The notes under the pieces: model-generated | Seen by the model: the letters and a program-made list of their open reading frames with translations, nothing else | Database searches by the model: none | What the model was told of the DNA's origin: nothing | Source of the DNA: Halorarius litoreus | Lineage (GTDB): Archaea; Halobacteriota; Halobacteria; Halobacteriales; Haloarculaceae | Length of the DNA: 64,000 nt | Assembly: GCF_024362405.1 (NCBI RefSeq) | Contig: NZ_CP101454.1 | Location: forward strand, 3,596,001-3,660,000 | Reading direction: 5' to 3' | Part shown: piece by piece, positions 1 through 8,787 of the stretch | How the letters are laid out: each line of letters opens with the position of its first letter | Numbering within the stretch: position 1 is the first letter of the stretch | Program-made: the position numbers and the translations under genes

Positions 1-2
1 CG

Positions 3-1049
3 TTCACGCTGACAGGGCTCGTCGTCGTGCACGTCGTCACGGCACGGAGCCGGCGGGACGTCGCGGTGCCGTTGCTCGCGGGCGGCGCGTTCTGGGCGTA
101 TTTCTTCGGGTACTTCCTCGCGGCCGAGTACCTCGGGCTGAAGCTGACGTACTCCGGACTTCTCTCCGACCATCTGGGTGCGTTCCTCGCGTGGTTGGTC
201 GTGCTCGTCGTGGGTCTGGTGTGGCTCCGGTCGACGTCGCCGCGGGCGATTCACTCGCTGTTCGGGGTCAGCATCGGTTCGTGGTTCGTCGCGGCGACAG
301 CGAACCTCTTTATTCCCGTGTTCCCCGGCACCATCCAGACCCCGCCGCTCGTTCTCGGGCTGGCCGGGCTCTATATCGTCCCCGTCGCGCTGTTCGCGTG
401 GTGGCTTCCGTCGGTTGTTCGTGATGGGGGCGACGTCCCAGTCGTCGTCGCGCTGCTCGTTGGCCCGGTGGCACTGAGCTGGTTCACCTTCTCCACCTCG
501 CTGAGCCCAGAGTTCTTCGACGCGGTGATGCGCGTACAGGTCCACGCGCACATCGCGGTCTTCGTGCTCGCTGCGGCTGGTACCGTGGGTCTTGCCGCAA
601 CGCGGCCACGGATTGGTCGCGCTGTGGTTCTCGCGCTCGTTCTCGCCTCCGTGCTCTCCGCCCCGTTCGCGTTCGTCCACCTCGACACCGGAACCGCACC
701 GCGAACGGTCCACAGTTCAGAGTTCGCGGCCGTCTCGTTCGCGTCGACGAACGGTGTGTACGCTTCCGATCACCGGCTCGCTCGACCAGGACCGCAGTAT
801 TACGGCGACGTGTCAAGAGCGGTCGGACCCACCCGAACGTGGCTCGAAGGCGGTCCGCCTCCGAACTGTCTCACCCTCGCGCAGCGGGCGTGGAGCACCG
901 ACGGAGCACACTTCTATCCGACGCCACCGAAAACGCTCGACTCGGCACGGTTCGAGCAGTGGCACGAACAGGGGAACCTCGTCTACAGCGTCGGTGGCAC
1001 GACGGAGACGTACGTCGTCGCGCCGCTCGATAGCGCGAACGGTTGTTGA
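3..1049 (+). CDS. Multi-pass membrane protein, 5' end cut by window edge
   Basis: The reading frame is open to the left edge of the window, and the first possible start (GTG at 27) falls inside a hydrophobic segment, so the true start lies outside. About six to seven hydrophobic segments follow (roughly to residue 220), then a C-terminal soluble domain of about 120 residues, probably extracellular, which ends in the sequence DSANGC. I do not recognise the family. It converges on the geranylgeranyl reductase gene, with only 15 bases between the two stops. Confidence 0.75.
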   Translation, partial: FTLTGLVVVHVVTARSRRDVAVPLLAGGAFWAYFFGYFLAAEYLGLKLTYSGLLSDHLGAFLAWLVVLVVGLVWLRSTSPRAIHSLFGVSIGSWFVAATANLFIPVFPGTIQTPPLVLGLAGLYIVPVALFAWWLPSVVRDGGDVPVVVALLVGPVALSWFTFSTSLSPEFFDAVMRVQVHAHIAVFVLAAAGTVGLAATRPRIGRAVVLALVLASVLSAPFAFVHLDTGTAPRTVHSSEFAAVSFASTNGVYASDHRLARPGPQYYGDVSRAVGPTRTWLEGGPPPNCLTLAQRAWSTDGAHFYPTPPKTLDSARFEQWHEQGNLVYSVGGTTETYVVAPLDSANGC

Positions 1050-1064
1050 GGGGAGAAGAGCGGG

Positions 1065-2297
1065 TTACTTCGCAAGCTGGTGTTTGACGAACCGGGCGAC
1101 GAGCGAGAGGTCACCGCGGTGGATGAGCTTCGCGATGGCGAAGGGGTTGCCAGCGTTCGCCTTGCTCATCGTATCGGGGTCCATCCGGCGGAGGTCGCGC
1201 ATGAACTGGTCGTAGCGCTCGTTCGTCGCCAGATACATCAGCTCGGTCATCTGGAGCCGGCGCTTCATCTCCGGGGCGACCTCCTCGTGCCACAGCTCGT
1301 TGTACAGCTGCATGTTCTCGGCGGAGGTGTCCGGCGTCTTCGGCGTGAGGCAGTGGTCGACTGTGATGGCCGCAGCGCGGGCGGACTTCATTCCGTTATG
1401 GATGCCCTCGCCCCACAGCGGGTCGACCGTCGGGACGGTGTCGCCGATGGCCATGAAGTTGTCCGTCGAGAGTTCGCCCGGCATCTGGATGTGCGCCGAA
1501 CCGCGGTGTTGCTTGCCCTCGATGGGGACGGCGTCCTCGAACCGGGGGTCGGTCTCCATCCAGTGTTCGAGATAGCCGTCGACCGTCCGGTCAGCGGTGG
1601 CGTACTTCTGGAAACTGTCGTTCTGGATGAAACAGACACCGACCTTCGCCGTGTCCGCGCCGGTGTGGAAGATCCACGCGTAGCCGCCAGGGGCGTAGCG
1701 GTGGTCGAGCCGGAGCATCATCGAGTCCGTGAGGTCCGCGTACCCCTCGCAGTCGAAGGTGACGTTCTCGTACTCGCGCTCGATGCCGATGGCCTGGTTC
1801 TGGCGTTCGAGGTTGGTCACACCGAGTTTCTTCGCGAGCGGGGCGGCCGGGCCGGTGGCGTCGATGATGATGTCGCCGAATAGCTGCTCGGAGCCGTTGT
1901 ACTCGACGCCGACGATCGTTCCGTCCTCCATGATGGGCTTCGAGACGCGCGAGTCGAAGCGATACTCGGCCCCCTTCTCGCGGCTGTCCTTCACGAGGAA
2001 GCGTTTGAAGTCGGCGAACTCGAGGACGGCACCCGGCATCTCCTGGACGTAGTGCTCGTTGGGGGATTCGAGCACCACGTCGTCGGTGAACTGCATGACG
2101 ACGTCGTCGGGGATGTTGAACGCCACCATCATCCGGGGGAACGTCCCACCGGTCGACTTGTTGCTCTGCCGCGGGAAGCCGTCCTCCTGCTCGGTTTCGA
2201 GCACGACGACGTCGTACCCGCGAGTGGCGAGATCGCGAGCACACTGGGCCCCTGCCGGCCCGGCCCCCGCGATGACTACGTCAGCGTGGTCATCCAT
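1065..2297 (-). CDS. Geranylgeranyl reductase family FAD-dependent oxidoreductase
   Basis: This 410-residue flavoprotein starts with a dinucleotide-binding motif (VVIAGAGPAGAQCARDL) near residue 6. A second FAD-contact region reads AIGDTVPTVDPLWGEGIHNG, typical of geranylgeranyl reductases. Members hydrogenate the isoprenoid chains of archaeal ether lipids (digeranylgeranylglycerophospholipid reductase) or of related prenyl compounds; I infer that role by family only. The frame stays open 69 bases further upstream, but I chose the ATG at 2297 because it places the Rossmann motif at the N terminus and lies about 30 bases after a TATA-like box, fitting a leaderless transcript. Confidence 0.88.
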   Translation of the reverse strand: MDDHADVVIAGAGPAGAQCARDLATRGYDVVVLETEQEDGFPRQSNKSTGGTFPRMMVAFNIPDDVVMQFTDDVVLESPNEHYVQEMPGAVLEFADFKRFLVKDSREKGAEYRFDSRVSKPIMEDGTIVGVEYNGSEQLFGDIIIDATGPAAPLAKKLGVTNLERQNQAIGIEREYENVTFDCEGYADLTDSMMLRLDHRYAPGGYAWIFHTGADTAKVGVCFIQNDSFQKYATADRTVDGYLEHWMETDPRFEDAVPIEGKQHRGSAHIQMPGELSTDNFMAIGDTVPTVDPLWGEGIHNGMKSARAAAITVDHCLTPKTPDTSAENMQLYNELWHEEVAPEMKRRLQMTELMYLATNERYDQFMRDLRRMDPDTMSKANAGNPFAIAKLIHRGDLSLVARFVKHQLAK

Positions 2298-2323
2298 ATT
2301 GAATGGGCAAACAAGTTCCTCCG

Positions 2324-2334
2324 TAGTATGTACT
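2324..2334 (-). promoter_or_regulatory. TATA-like box for the geranylgeranyl reductase
   Basis: On the minus strand the sequence reads AGTACATACTA, centred about 32 bases before the ATG at 2297. This spacing suits an archaeal promoter giving a leaderless or nearly leaderless mRNA. Confidence 0.4.
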
Positions 2335-2671
2335 TCGCCATAGATTTCCGGGAGAGCAAGGTCCAACCCGACTCACCCCCGCCACACCGGCGCGAGCGCG
2401 TCCGATATAGCCACAGCCCGCCTATGTCTTCTACGCTGTCGCCATCACCGGTCGCGTGAGTGGCGCGCTGTCCGCCGGTTCGTCGCTGCCCCGAGGTGCG
2501 GACAGCGGCCGTAGCGGTTCGTCCCGGGCGACCGTAAGTCCCCCCGTCGCGTATCGGCCGGTGAGAGTCACCGAGGAGTTCTTGAGACTGTCCGTCGAAG
2601 AGCTAGTGGTACCACATCTCCCCTGGCGTGTATCGAGCCGTGACCACCTGACGCGGACACACACAGACCCA

Positions 2672-3886
2672 ATGGACATCTCAGACATTGTCACCGAGGA
2701 CTACGTTACACTCACTCCGGATACCCCCGTGTCGAAACTCGTCGGCACGTTCGACGACCCGTCGATTACTGGCGTCGTCGTCCACGGCGACCAGTTCGAG
2801 GGTATCGTCACCCGTCGACAGCTCGCCACCTCTCACCACCCGCCCGACGAGAAGATCGGCGGCCTAGTCTGGCACGTCCCGCGGCTCGCGCCCCACGAGG
2901 ACGTCCGGAAGGTCGCCCAGCTGATGATCGACAGCGACTCGCAGCTGCTGCCCGTGTTCGAGGGCGAGCACCTGCGCGGGGTCGTCACCGCCGACGACGT
3001 GCTCCGGAAGGTCCAGCCGTTCCTCGACGCGGCGACCGTGGCCGAGGCGTACAGCGCCGACCTCGTCTCGGTTGCGCCCGACTCGACGTTCGGCGAGGCG
3101 CTCAACACCCTCCGCGAGCACCACATCACGCACCTCCCGGTCGTCGAGGACGGCTCGGCGGTGGGCATCCTGAGCCTCTATGACGTGGTCAGCCTGACGG
3201 TCCGGTCGATGGGCCGGAGCCAGGGCGGTTCTGCGACGGGGACCGACTCGTTCGGCGGCGTCATCGCTGACGGAACCGGTCGAGCGCATGGCGGCTTCGG
3301 TGCCCGCGAGGGCGAACTCGCGCGTATCCTCGACCTCCCGGTCCGGGACGTGATGGTCTCGCCCGTGCGGACCATCAGCCGGAGCGAGACGCTACAGGAC
3401 GCCGTCGAGCTGATGTTCGACATCGGTGGGTCGTCCCTCGTCGTCACCGACGACGGCGAGCCGCACGGCATCGTGACGAAGACCGACGTGCTCGACTCGC
3501 TCACCTGGGAGGCCGAGGGGAACCGCGCCGTGCAGGTGTACGGCACGGACCTGCTCGACGACATGAGCTACGACGACGTGCTCGCGATGATTGACAAGTT
3601 CGAGGAGGTGGGCGGTGATATGGCCCTCCTCGACACGAAGGTCCACCTCCAGGAACACGACGAGAAGCTCCGCGGGACGCCGCTGCTGTTGGCCCGGATC
3701 CGCCTCTACACCGACAGTGGCCTGTTCATCGCTACCGGTGAGGGCTACGGGGCGTCACACGCGCTCAACGAGGCACGGGACGTGCTGGAACGGCAGATCC
3801 GCGACCAGAAGACGTACGGCGCGAGCAAGAAACACCCCGACGAGACGTTCTGGGAGAAGCGGTTCGGCTGGATGCTCGAAGAGTAG
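2672..3886 (+). CDS. CBS-domain protein with C-terminal HPF/RaiA-like domain
   Basis: The 404-residue protein has four CBS motifs in two pairs (about residues 1-120 and 120-280, the last around DVMVSPVRTISRSETLQDAV). CBS pairs usually bind adenine nucleotides and act as energy sensors. The last 115 residues (from about VQVYGTDLLDDMSYDDVL) are predicted alpha/beta and look like a ribosome-hibernation (HPF/RaiA) fold; this part is an inference from general pattern. The frame is open 216 bases upstream, but that part is Arg/Ser/Pro-rich and unlike coding sequence, and ATG 2672 starts exactly at the first CBS repeat. Confidence 0.82.
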   Translation: MDISDIVTEDYVTLTPDTPVSKLVGTFDDPSITGVVVHGDQFEGIVTRRQLATSHHPPDEKIGGLVWHVPRLAPHEDVRKVAQLMIDSDSQLLPVFEGEHLRGVVTADDVLRKVQPFLDAATVAEAYSADLVSVAPDSTFGEALNTLREHHITHLPVVEDGSAVGILSLYDVVSLTVRSMGRSQGGSATGTDSFGGVIADGTGRAHGGFGAREGELARILDLPVRDVMVSPVRTISRSETLQDAVELMFDIGGSSLVVTDDGEPHGIVTKTDVLDSLTWEAEGNRAVQVYGTDLLDDMSYDDVLAMIDKFEEVGGDMALLDTKVHLQEHDEKLRGTPLLLARIRLYTDSGLFIATGEGYGASHALNEARDVLERQIRDQKTYGASKKHPDETFWEKRFGWMLEE

Positions 3887-4022
3887 CTGGCGATAGAGCG
3901 GACCTTTCATTCATTTTCAGGTCGCCTCGACGTCCGGTCAGCCCACCGACCGTTTACCCAACACATATGTTACCACGTGCCGTACTACACTAGCTGGCCC
4001 GAACAGCCCACGGTGACAGCGC

Positions 4023-4223
4023 ATGGACTCGGCACGGACTGATCTGGACGGTGCGATGGAGGGCCCGCGGCACGGCGAGTTGTTTCTCGCGACCGTGACG
4101 GAGCGGCCCGACGGCGTGGAAGTGTGTACCATCTCGGGGGTGCCCACGAGCGACCGCCTCCTGCTCGCCGAGTGGATCGGCGCGAGTGGCGACTCGTTCG
4201 TCTCGCTGGAGACGATGCGCTGA
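4023..4223 (+). CDS. Small conserved-type haloarchaeal protein, 66 aa
   Basis: A 66-residue protein without membrane segments. The central part contains VEVCTISGVPTSDRLLLAEW and it ends SFVSLETMR, a layout seen in small haloarchaeal proteins of unknown function (I recall DUF7511-like proteins, not verified). Its stop codon overlaps the ATG of the next gene (ATGA), so the two are probably translationally coupled. Confidence 0.65.
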   Translation: MDSARTDLDGAMEGPRHGELFLATVTERPDGVEVCTISGVPTSDRLLLAEWIGASGDSFVSLETMR

Positions 4224-4378
4224 TGAGCGTCGACGGGCTGTGTCAGGTCTGTGAAGTAGCACGCGCCAGCCACCGCTGTGGGCGATGTGCGGCGCTGGTG
4301 TGTTCCGACCACTACGACACCGACACCGGGTACTGCACGGACTGCGTGGCAGAACTTGGCGGCGCGGACGACGAGTGA
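4223..4378 (+). CDS. Small zinc-finger protein, 51 aa
   Basis: This 51-residue protein carries cysteine pairs CQVC, CGRC, a C-x-x-H pair (CSDH) and CTDC, enough for two zinc sites of treble-clef or HIT-finger style. It is translated from an ATG inside the stop of the upstream 66-residue gene, so the two likely form a bicistronic unit. Small proteins with two zinc knuckles are common in haloarchaea and some are regulators; no specific role can be read here. Confidence 0.72.
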   Translation: MSVDGLCQVCEVARASHRCGRCAALVCSDHYDTDTGYCTDCVAELGGADDE

Positions 4379-4408
4379 GCCGTTCCGCTCGAATCAAGCC
4401 GGGGAGCC

Positions 4409-4876
4409 TCAGTCGCGCTGTGGTGGCTCCTCGCCCAGCGCCTCCTCGCTCCAGACGCCGTCGGCGGGCTCCGTCTCGCCCCACTCGACGTACGCGTCTT
4501 CGAGCATCTCGACGACGGCGTGCCCGAGGTCGGTCAGTTCAGTTCGGACGAGCGAGGCGAACACGGTCCGCCCCGTCCACGCGTCGGGGAGGTCCGGAAT
4601 GTCGAACGCGAGTGCTTCCTCGACGGGGTCCCAGTAGAAATCGAGCTCGTCGAACAGCCCCTCGCTATCGATTTCTCGAAAATCGGCCTCGGTGAGGTCC
4701 GTGTACTCGGCCCATTCGTGGAACGCTTCGGTCCAGGCGCCGTCCTCGAGCAGCGCTTCGAGTTCCGCACGTCGGAGGTCGGACTCGCTCGTCATCACCT
4801 CGGCAGTCTTGGCCCCGTTCGGGACCCCACGGTTCGTCAGGTCCGGTGGCGTGGGTGGGTCGACGTCGAGTACCAT
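4409..4876 (-). CDS. Acidic hypothetical protein, 155 aa
   Basis: A strongly acidic 155-residue soluble protein, rich in Glu/Asp and Trp, with no recognisable motif. Composition is that of a genuine haloarchaeal gene. The ATG at 4876 gives the longest product; a second ATG at 4795 (MTSESDLRRAELEALLED) would remove a Pro-rich 27-residue leader and is a credible alternative. It converges with the zinc-finger gene, 30 bases apart. Confidence 0.65.
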   Translation of the reverse strand: MVLDVDPPTPPDLTNRGVPNGAKTAEVMTSESDLRRAELEALLEDGAWTEAFHEWAEYTDLTEADFREIDSEGLFDELDFYWDPVEEALAFDIPDLPDAWTGRTVFASLVRTELTDLGHAVVEMLEDAYVEWGETEPADGVWSEEALGEEPPQRD

Positions 4877-4937
4877 ACCGAGAATAGGACAGGCGAGCGG
4901 AAAAGTTCAGCCCTGCAACACTCGTTCGTTCCGGCGT

Positions 4938-5051
4938 CTACAGCGCCATGTAGCCGCCATCGACCGGGTAGGCGTTGCCCGTGACGAACGACGCGTCCTC
5001 GGAGGCCGCTCCTGTGACGATGGCAGTCTTCTCGGTCAGGTCGTACACCAT
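4938..5051 (-). pseudogene. SDR oxidoreductase remnant with large internal deletion
   Basis: The frame reads MVYDLTEKTAIVTGAASE, the first beta strand and start of the glycine motif of a short-chain dehydrogenase. It then jumps directly to DASFVTGNAYPVDGGYMAL, the conserved C-terminal end of classical SDRs (FVTGxxxxVDGG). About 200 residues, including the catalytic Tyr-Lys region, are missing, yet the frame is kept. The 37-residue product cannot be an enzyme. I read it as a fossil formed by one in-frame deletion. Confidence 0.8.
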
Positions 5052-5154
5052 GCTCGATCGACGACGCGTGGCTACATGTGAACTGACCACCATTCCTACG
5101 GGCCGAGAATCCGGAGACTGAGAGACTACTGGTGTGACGGATGCCACTCGAGGG

Positions 5155-5343
5155 CTACGGCATGGTCTGTTCGCGGGGGCCGGCACGCCGGCTCACACCA
5201 AAGAGCAGCGTGCCAGCCGTCAGGCAGAGGACGGCCGCGACGAGTGCCACCGCCCCGTACATCCCGCTCAGGACGAGCATGCCGAGAAGCGCGAAGACGG
5301 CGCCGAGTGCGAGTAACACCAGCCCGAATCGTGGACGTGACAT
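5155..5343 (-). CDS. Small two-helix membrane protein
   Basis: A 62-residue protein, MSRPRFGLVLLALGAV at the N terminus, with two hydrophobic helices (about residues 5-27 and 29-50) and a basic C-terminal tail. ATGs at 5355 and 5382 extend the frame; 5343 puts the first helix closest to the start. No family recognised. It lies next to the ABC-2 permease but 97 bases downstream of its stop. Confidence 0.55.
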   Translation of the reverse strand: MSRPRFGLVLLALGAVFALLGMLVLSGMYGAVALVAAVLCLTAGTLLFGVSRRAGPREQTMP

Positions 5344-5440
5344 GGGGAATTGCATCTGTACCAACCTCAGGTGAGAGAACAATGGACGCCAGCATCAACC
5401 GGGGGGCTGAGTCTCACGGTGTGGGACAAGAGGCCGGGAG

Positions 5441-7201
5441 TCACATCGGCGGTGAGAACCGGTCGAACCGACGTACAGCGAGCCGATAAGAGACGAGGGC
5501 GACGACGAATCCCGTGACGACCAGCGCCGCCCCGCCAACGAGTTGGACGGTTTCGGCGTCGACGCGCTGGATGCCCGTTCCGAGCCGCTGGAACCACTCG
5601 CCAGCGCTCGTGAGCGCACCCTCGTTCCCTCGTGCAGCCAAGACGAGGAGTGCCGCGGGGAGGAAGCCGACCACCCCCGCCACGATGGCCCGGGCGAGCG
5701 CCGGGTCGAGGACGAGCACCACGAGGAGGGCGCCGGGGACGGTGATGGCGAGGAAGTGGAGCACCGTTGTCACTAGCCGCGGTGGAATCACCTCGCGGCT
5801 CTGCCCGATGCTGATTGCGCTGAACCTCGGGAACCACAGTCCGACTGCGGGTGTGGTCGCGATGGCTACAATCGCGTTGACGAGGGCGACGCCGAGGAGC
5901 GCGAGGCCCACCAGCGGGTCGAGGCCTGCGGCGACCCCGGTGCCAGCGACGAGCAGCACGACGAGCGGAAGGCCGAACAGCACCCCGGGAACCATCAGGC
6001 CACGGACGTACGCGGACCCGGAGATCGAGAGGAGCGTGACCGGCAGGACCGCCCCCTCGTCGCCGAACGGGTTCATCGCGAACGTCGCCCCGGCCATCCA
6101 CGGGAGCAGGACAGCGGCGACCGGTGCGACGACCATCCAGAGCGACGCCGTCTGGAGCCCGGAGCTCACCACCGTGCTCGCGACCATCACGACGGGCAGC
6201 AGGAGGAAGTTGAGCCGTCGCGGGTCGCGCCGCGTCCGGAGCACGCTCCACTGGGCGACCCGGCGGGTCGGCTGGGGGATGACCGCCGGAATCGCAACCG
6301 GACGAATCGCCGTCGCGAGTGCCGTCCCGTCGTCGGTTGTCGCGGGTTCGGGCGCGACATCGGTCCCGTCAGGTTCACCGCTCACGGGGTCGAGGAACCA
6401 GAGTCGCGTGGCCTCGCGCTCGACAAGCAGGCCACCGACGAGGACGACGAGGAGACTGCCCATCACGACCGCACCGGCGCGCGTGACGGAGCCCCGAACC
6501 GGTGTCCCGACGACCGCGAGGTCGGCCAGCCAGCCCATCGGGAACCACGCGAGTGCGGCCTGGTCGACCCCGCCGAACTGCGGGATCGACACGAGGAAGT
6601 AGCCACCCATCGCGACGAGCACCGCGACGCCCCCGAGAACTGTCTTGTGTCGCGCGACGAACGGAACGGTGGCGATGAGGAGTGCGATGGCGTACCCCAG
6701 AACCATACCGACGAGGACGGCGGTGACCCCGAGCAACAGCGCGGCGAGCGGGATGGCGACGAGGCTCACCGGCGTTCCGAACAGGTACGTCGCGATGAGG
6801 GTCACCACGACCACGGGCAGCCCGAGGTACGCGAGCGCCCGGAGCGTCTCTGCGACGAGCAATCCCCCGACGGTGGTGCGTGGCGACACGGTCGTCAAGA
6901 CGAGCGGCTCGGCGTCGATGCGGGGGCGTGCAGAGACGACCCGCTGGGTGGCGATGAACACGCCGAACAGCCAGAACAGGGCGACGGTCCCGCGAGCGAC
7001 CGGTGGGAGGGCGACCGGGTCGAGGCTCCGAAGCACGTCGCGAAGCAGGTAGCTGAGCCCGACGAGAAACAGCGAGGGGAACAGGAGCCCGAGGGCCATC
7101 AGGAACGCCCGGGCGCGGTCGCGACGGATGGCCCGGACCGACCGCCGGAACTCGAACACGCCGATGCGGACGGCGTGGCGTGGCCAGTTCGGCTCAGCCA
7201 T
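5441..7201 (-). CDS. ABC-2 type transporter permease
   Basis: A 586-residue integral membrane protein with about a dozen hydrophobic segments and a basic cytoplasmic N terminus (FRRSVRAIRRDRARAF). A hydrophilic acidic loop lies near residues 275-300. The gene begins inside the last codons of the upstream ATPase gene (8-base overlap), so the two encode one exporter. The substrate is unknown; such haloarchaeal pairs resemble NatAB-type or drug/lipid exporters. Confidence 0.8.
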   Translation of the reverse strand: MAEPNWPRHAVRIGVFEFRRSVRAIRRDRARAFLMALGLLFPSLFLVGLSYLLRDVLRSLDPVALPPVARGTVALFWLFGVFIATQRVVSARPRIDAEPLVLTTVSPRTTVGGLLVAETLRALAYLGLPVVVVTLIATYLFGTPVSLVAIPLAALLLGVTAVLVGMVLGYAIALLIATVPFVARHKTVLGGVAVLVAMGGYFLVSIPQFGGVDQAALAWFPMGWLADLAVVGTPVRGSVTRAGAVVMGSLLVVLVGGLLVEREATRLWFLDPVSGEPDGTDVAPEPATTDDGTALATAIRPVAIPAVIPQPTRRVAQWSVLRTRRDPRRLNFLLLPVVMVASTVVSSGLQTASLWMVVAPVAAVLLPWMAGATFAMNPFGDEGAVLPVTLLSISGSAYVRGLMVPGVLFGLPLVVLLVAGTGVAAGLDPLVGLALLGVALVNAIVAIATTPAVGLWFPRFSAISIGQSREVIPPRLVTTVLHFLAITVPGALLVVLVLDPALARAIVAGVVGFLPAALLVLAARGNEGALTSAGEWFQRLGTGIQRVDAETVQLVGGAALVVTGFVVALVSYRLAVRRFDRFSPPM

Positions 7202-7958
7202 CGGCCGACTCTACCTCCGCTGCGGGGTCGGTACTGGTCAACTCGAGGAACGCGTCTTCGAGCGACCGTGCCTCCTCCGTCTCGGCGCGCCGCATCAGCC
7301 GGGCAGGCGTGTCTTCGGCGACGAGGCGACCATCGTAGAGGATGCCGACGGTGTCGGCGATCTCCTCGACGACGGGCAGGATGTGCGTCGAGAGGAACAC
7401 GGTCGTGCCGTCGCTCGCGAGTTCGCGGATGAGTTCGCGAATCGTGCGAGCCGCCCGTGGGTCGAGCCCGGACGTCGGTTCGTCGAGGAACGCGACCGCC
7501 GGGTCGTGGAGGATGGCCTGGACGTACGCGACCTTCTGTCGCATCCCCTTCGAGTAGTCGGCGATGCGGGTCGCTGCGTCCTCACGGGGCAGGTCGAGCC
7601 GGTCGAACAGCGCGTCGATTCGTGCGCGCGTCTCCTGCTGTGGCAGGTCGCGAAGCCCGGCGACGTACTCGAGCTGTTCGTAGGCAGTCGCCTGCTCGTA
7701 GAGGGGTGGATCCTCGGGGAGGTAGCCGATGTGAGGGCGGAGGGCGTCACGGTCGGTGATGGAGACGCCGGCGACGGTCGCGGTGCCGCTCGTGGGCGTC
7801 GACAGCCCCGTGAGCATCCGCATCGTCGTGGTCTTCCCGGCGCCGTTGGGACCGAGGAACCCGTACACCGTTCCCGCTGGGACGGCGAGGTCGAGGGTGT
7901 CGACGGCCGTGGTCCGGCCGAAGCGCTTGGTCAGGGCGGAGGTTTCGATGGCGGGCAT
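7194..7958 (-). CDS. ABC transporter ATP-binding protein
   Basis: A 254-residue ABC ATPase with Walker A GPNGAGKTTT near residue 38, signature motif DYSKGMRQKV, Walker B AVAFLDEPTSGLDP and the switch histidine in STHILP. It powers the permease encoded immediately downstream. The frame extends 110 codons upstream, but that part is Arg/Pro-rich and runs through the neighbouring intergenic region; ATG 7958 gives the usual family N terminus (MPAIETSALTKRFG). Confidence 0.9.
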   Translation of the reverse strand: MPAIETSALTKRFGRTTAVDTLDLAVPAGTVYGFLGPNGAGKTTTMRMLTGLSTPTSGTATVAGVSITDRDALRPHIGYLPEDPPLYEQATAYEQLEYVAGLRDLPQQETRARIDALFDRLDLPREDAATRIADYSKGMRQKVAYVQAILHDPAVAFLDEPTSGLDPRAARTIRELIRELASDGTTVFLSTHILPVVEEIADTVGILYDGRLVAEDTPARLMRRAETEEARSLEDAFLELTSTDPAAEVESADG

Positions 7959-8074
7959 CCGTTGCGTTCCGTGTTCCACGGGGTGCCCGAAATAGTTCGC
8001 TCTCGACCATGTTGCTCGTCGGAAGCTGTACCGAGGCGTAACCGACGTCGAGGGAGGCGGTCGAACCGGCGGTT

Positions 8075-8620
8075 TCAGACTCGGCGTTGCCCCGGCACCA
8101 CCGACCACAGTTCTGCGAGTCCCGGGCGGCCGTGGTGGTTCCAGAGGACGAGCATCGCCACGGTGAGCAGGAGACCGAAGAGGAAGAACGGGCTCCCGTC
8201 GATGTCTCGGAGGTGGGCGATGAGGCCGACAGTTTCGGCGTCGGGGGGCGTGGTGAGCGGCCAGACGAGGAAGAACAGGTCGCCCCACTGCTGGGTGAGG
8301 AGCGCGTGCAGCGAGTCACCGAGCAGGTGCGAGAGGTAGCCGAGGCCGAAGGCGACCCCGACCACAGGCCGCTTTCGACGGCGGGCTACCCAGCCGACGA
8401 GAAGCACGACCGGGATGGCCACGAACAGCGAGTGGGCGAGCGTCCGACCGTAGGGGAGCACGGAGAGATACCACGCGAGCGGTTTGTCGACGAGGTCCGG
8501 AACCTGCGTGCCGAAGCCGAGTGCAACGACCGGCCACCCAGTTGGTGTTCCCTGCGCACGGAGGCGCAGATACACCGTGTAGAGGAGGTAGCCAAGCGCC
8601 GCGTGTCCCCAGGGCCACAT
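8075..8620 (-). CDS. Membrane-bound metal-dependent hydrolase, YdjM/DUF457-like
   Basis: A 181-residue membrane protein with the N-terminal MWPWGHAALGYLL, then FGTQVPDLVDKPLAWYLSVL, LAHSL and GYLSHLLGDSLHAL. The spaced His/Asp residues (H6, the PDLxDK motif, AHS, SHLLGD) are those of the YdjM/DUF457 family of predicted membrane metal hydrolases. Start at ATG 8620 matches the paralog at 41560-42180. It lies at the left edge of the glycan island; the paralog is near the right end. Confidence 0.82.
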   Translation of the reverse strand: MWPWGHAALGYLLYTVYLRLRAQGTPTGWPVVALGFGTQVPDLVDKPLAWYLSVLPYGRTLAHSLFVAIPVVLLVGWVARRRKRPVVGVAFGLGYLSHLLGDSLHALLTQQWGDLFFLVWPLTTPPDAETVGLIAHLRDIDGSPFFLFGLLLTVAMLVLWNHHGRPGLAELWSVVPGQRRV

Positions 8621-8787
8621 TCGTTCGGACGAACCGAGCGAATCGGGGAGTGGTTTGTGGTTCGACCCGAGGTTGACAGCTTCTAACGATGGCGGCCGGA
8701 TGGCCGATAAGTTCGTCGACACTCAGAACCCGCCGGGGATGGACGGGGGGCACCTTCCGGACCTCTCCGTACCACTGAGTTGGTGGC

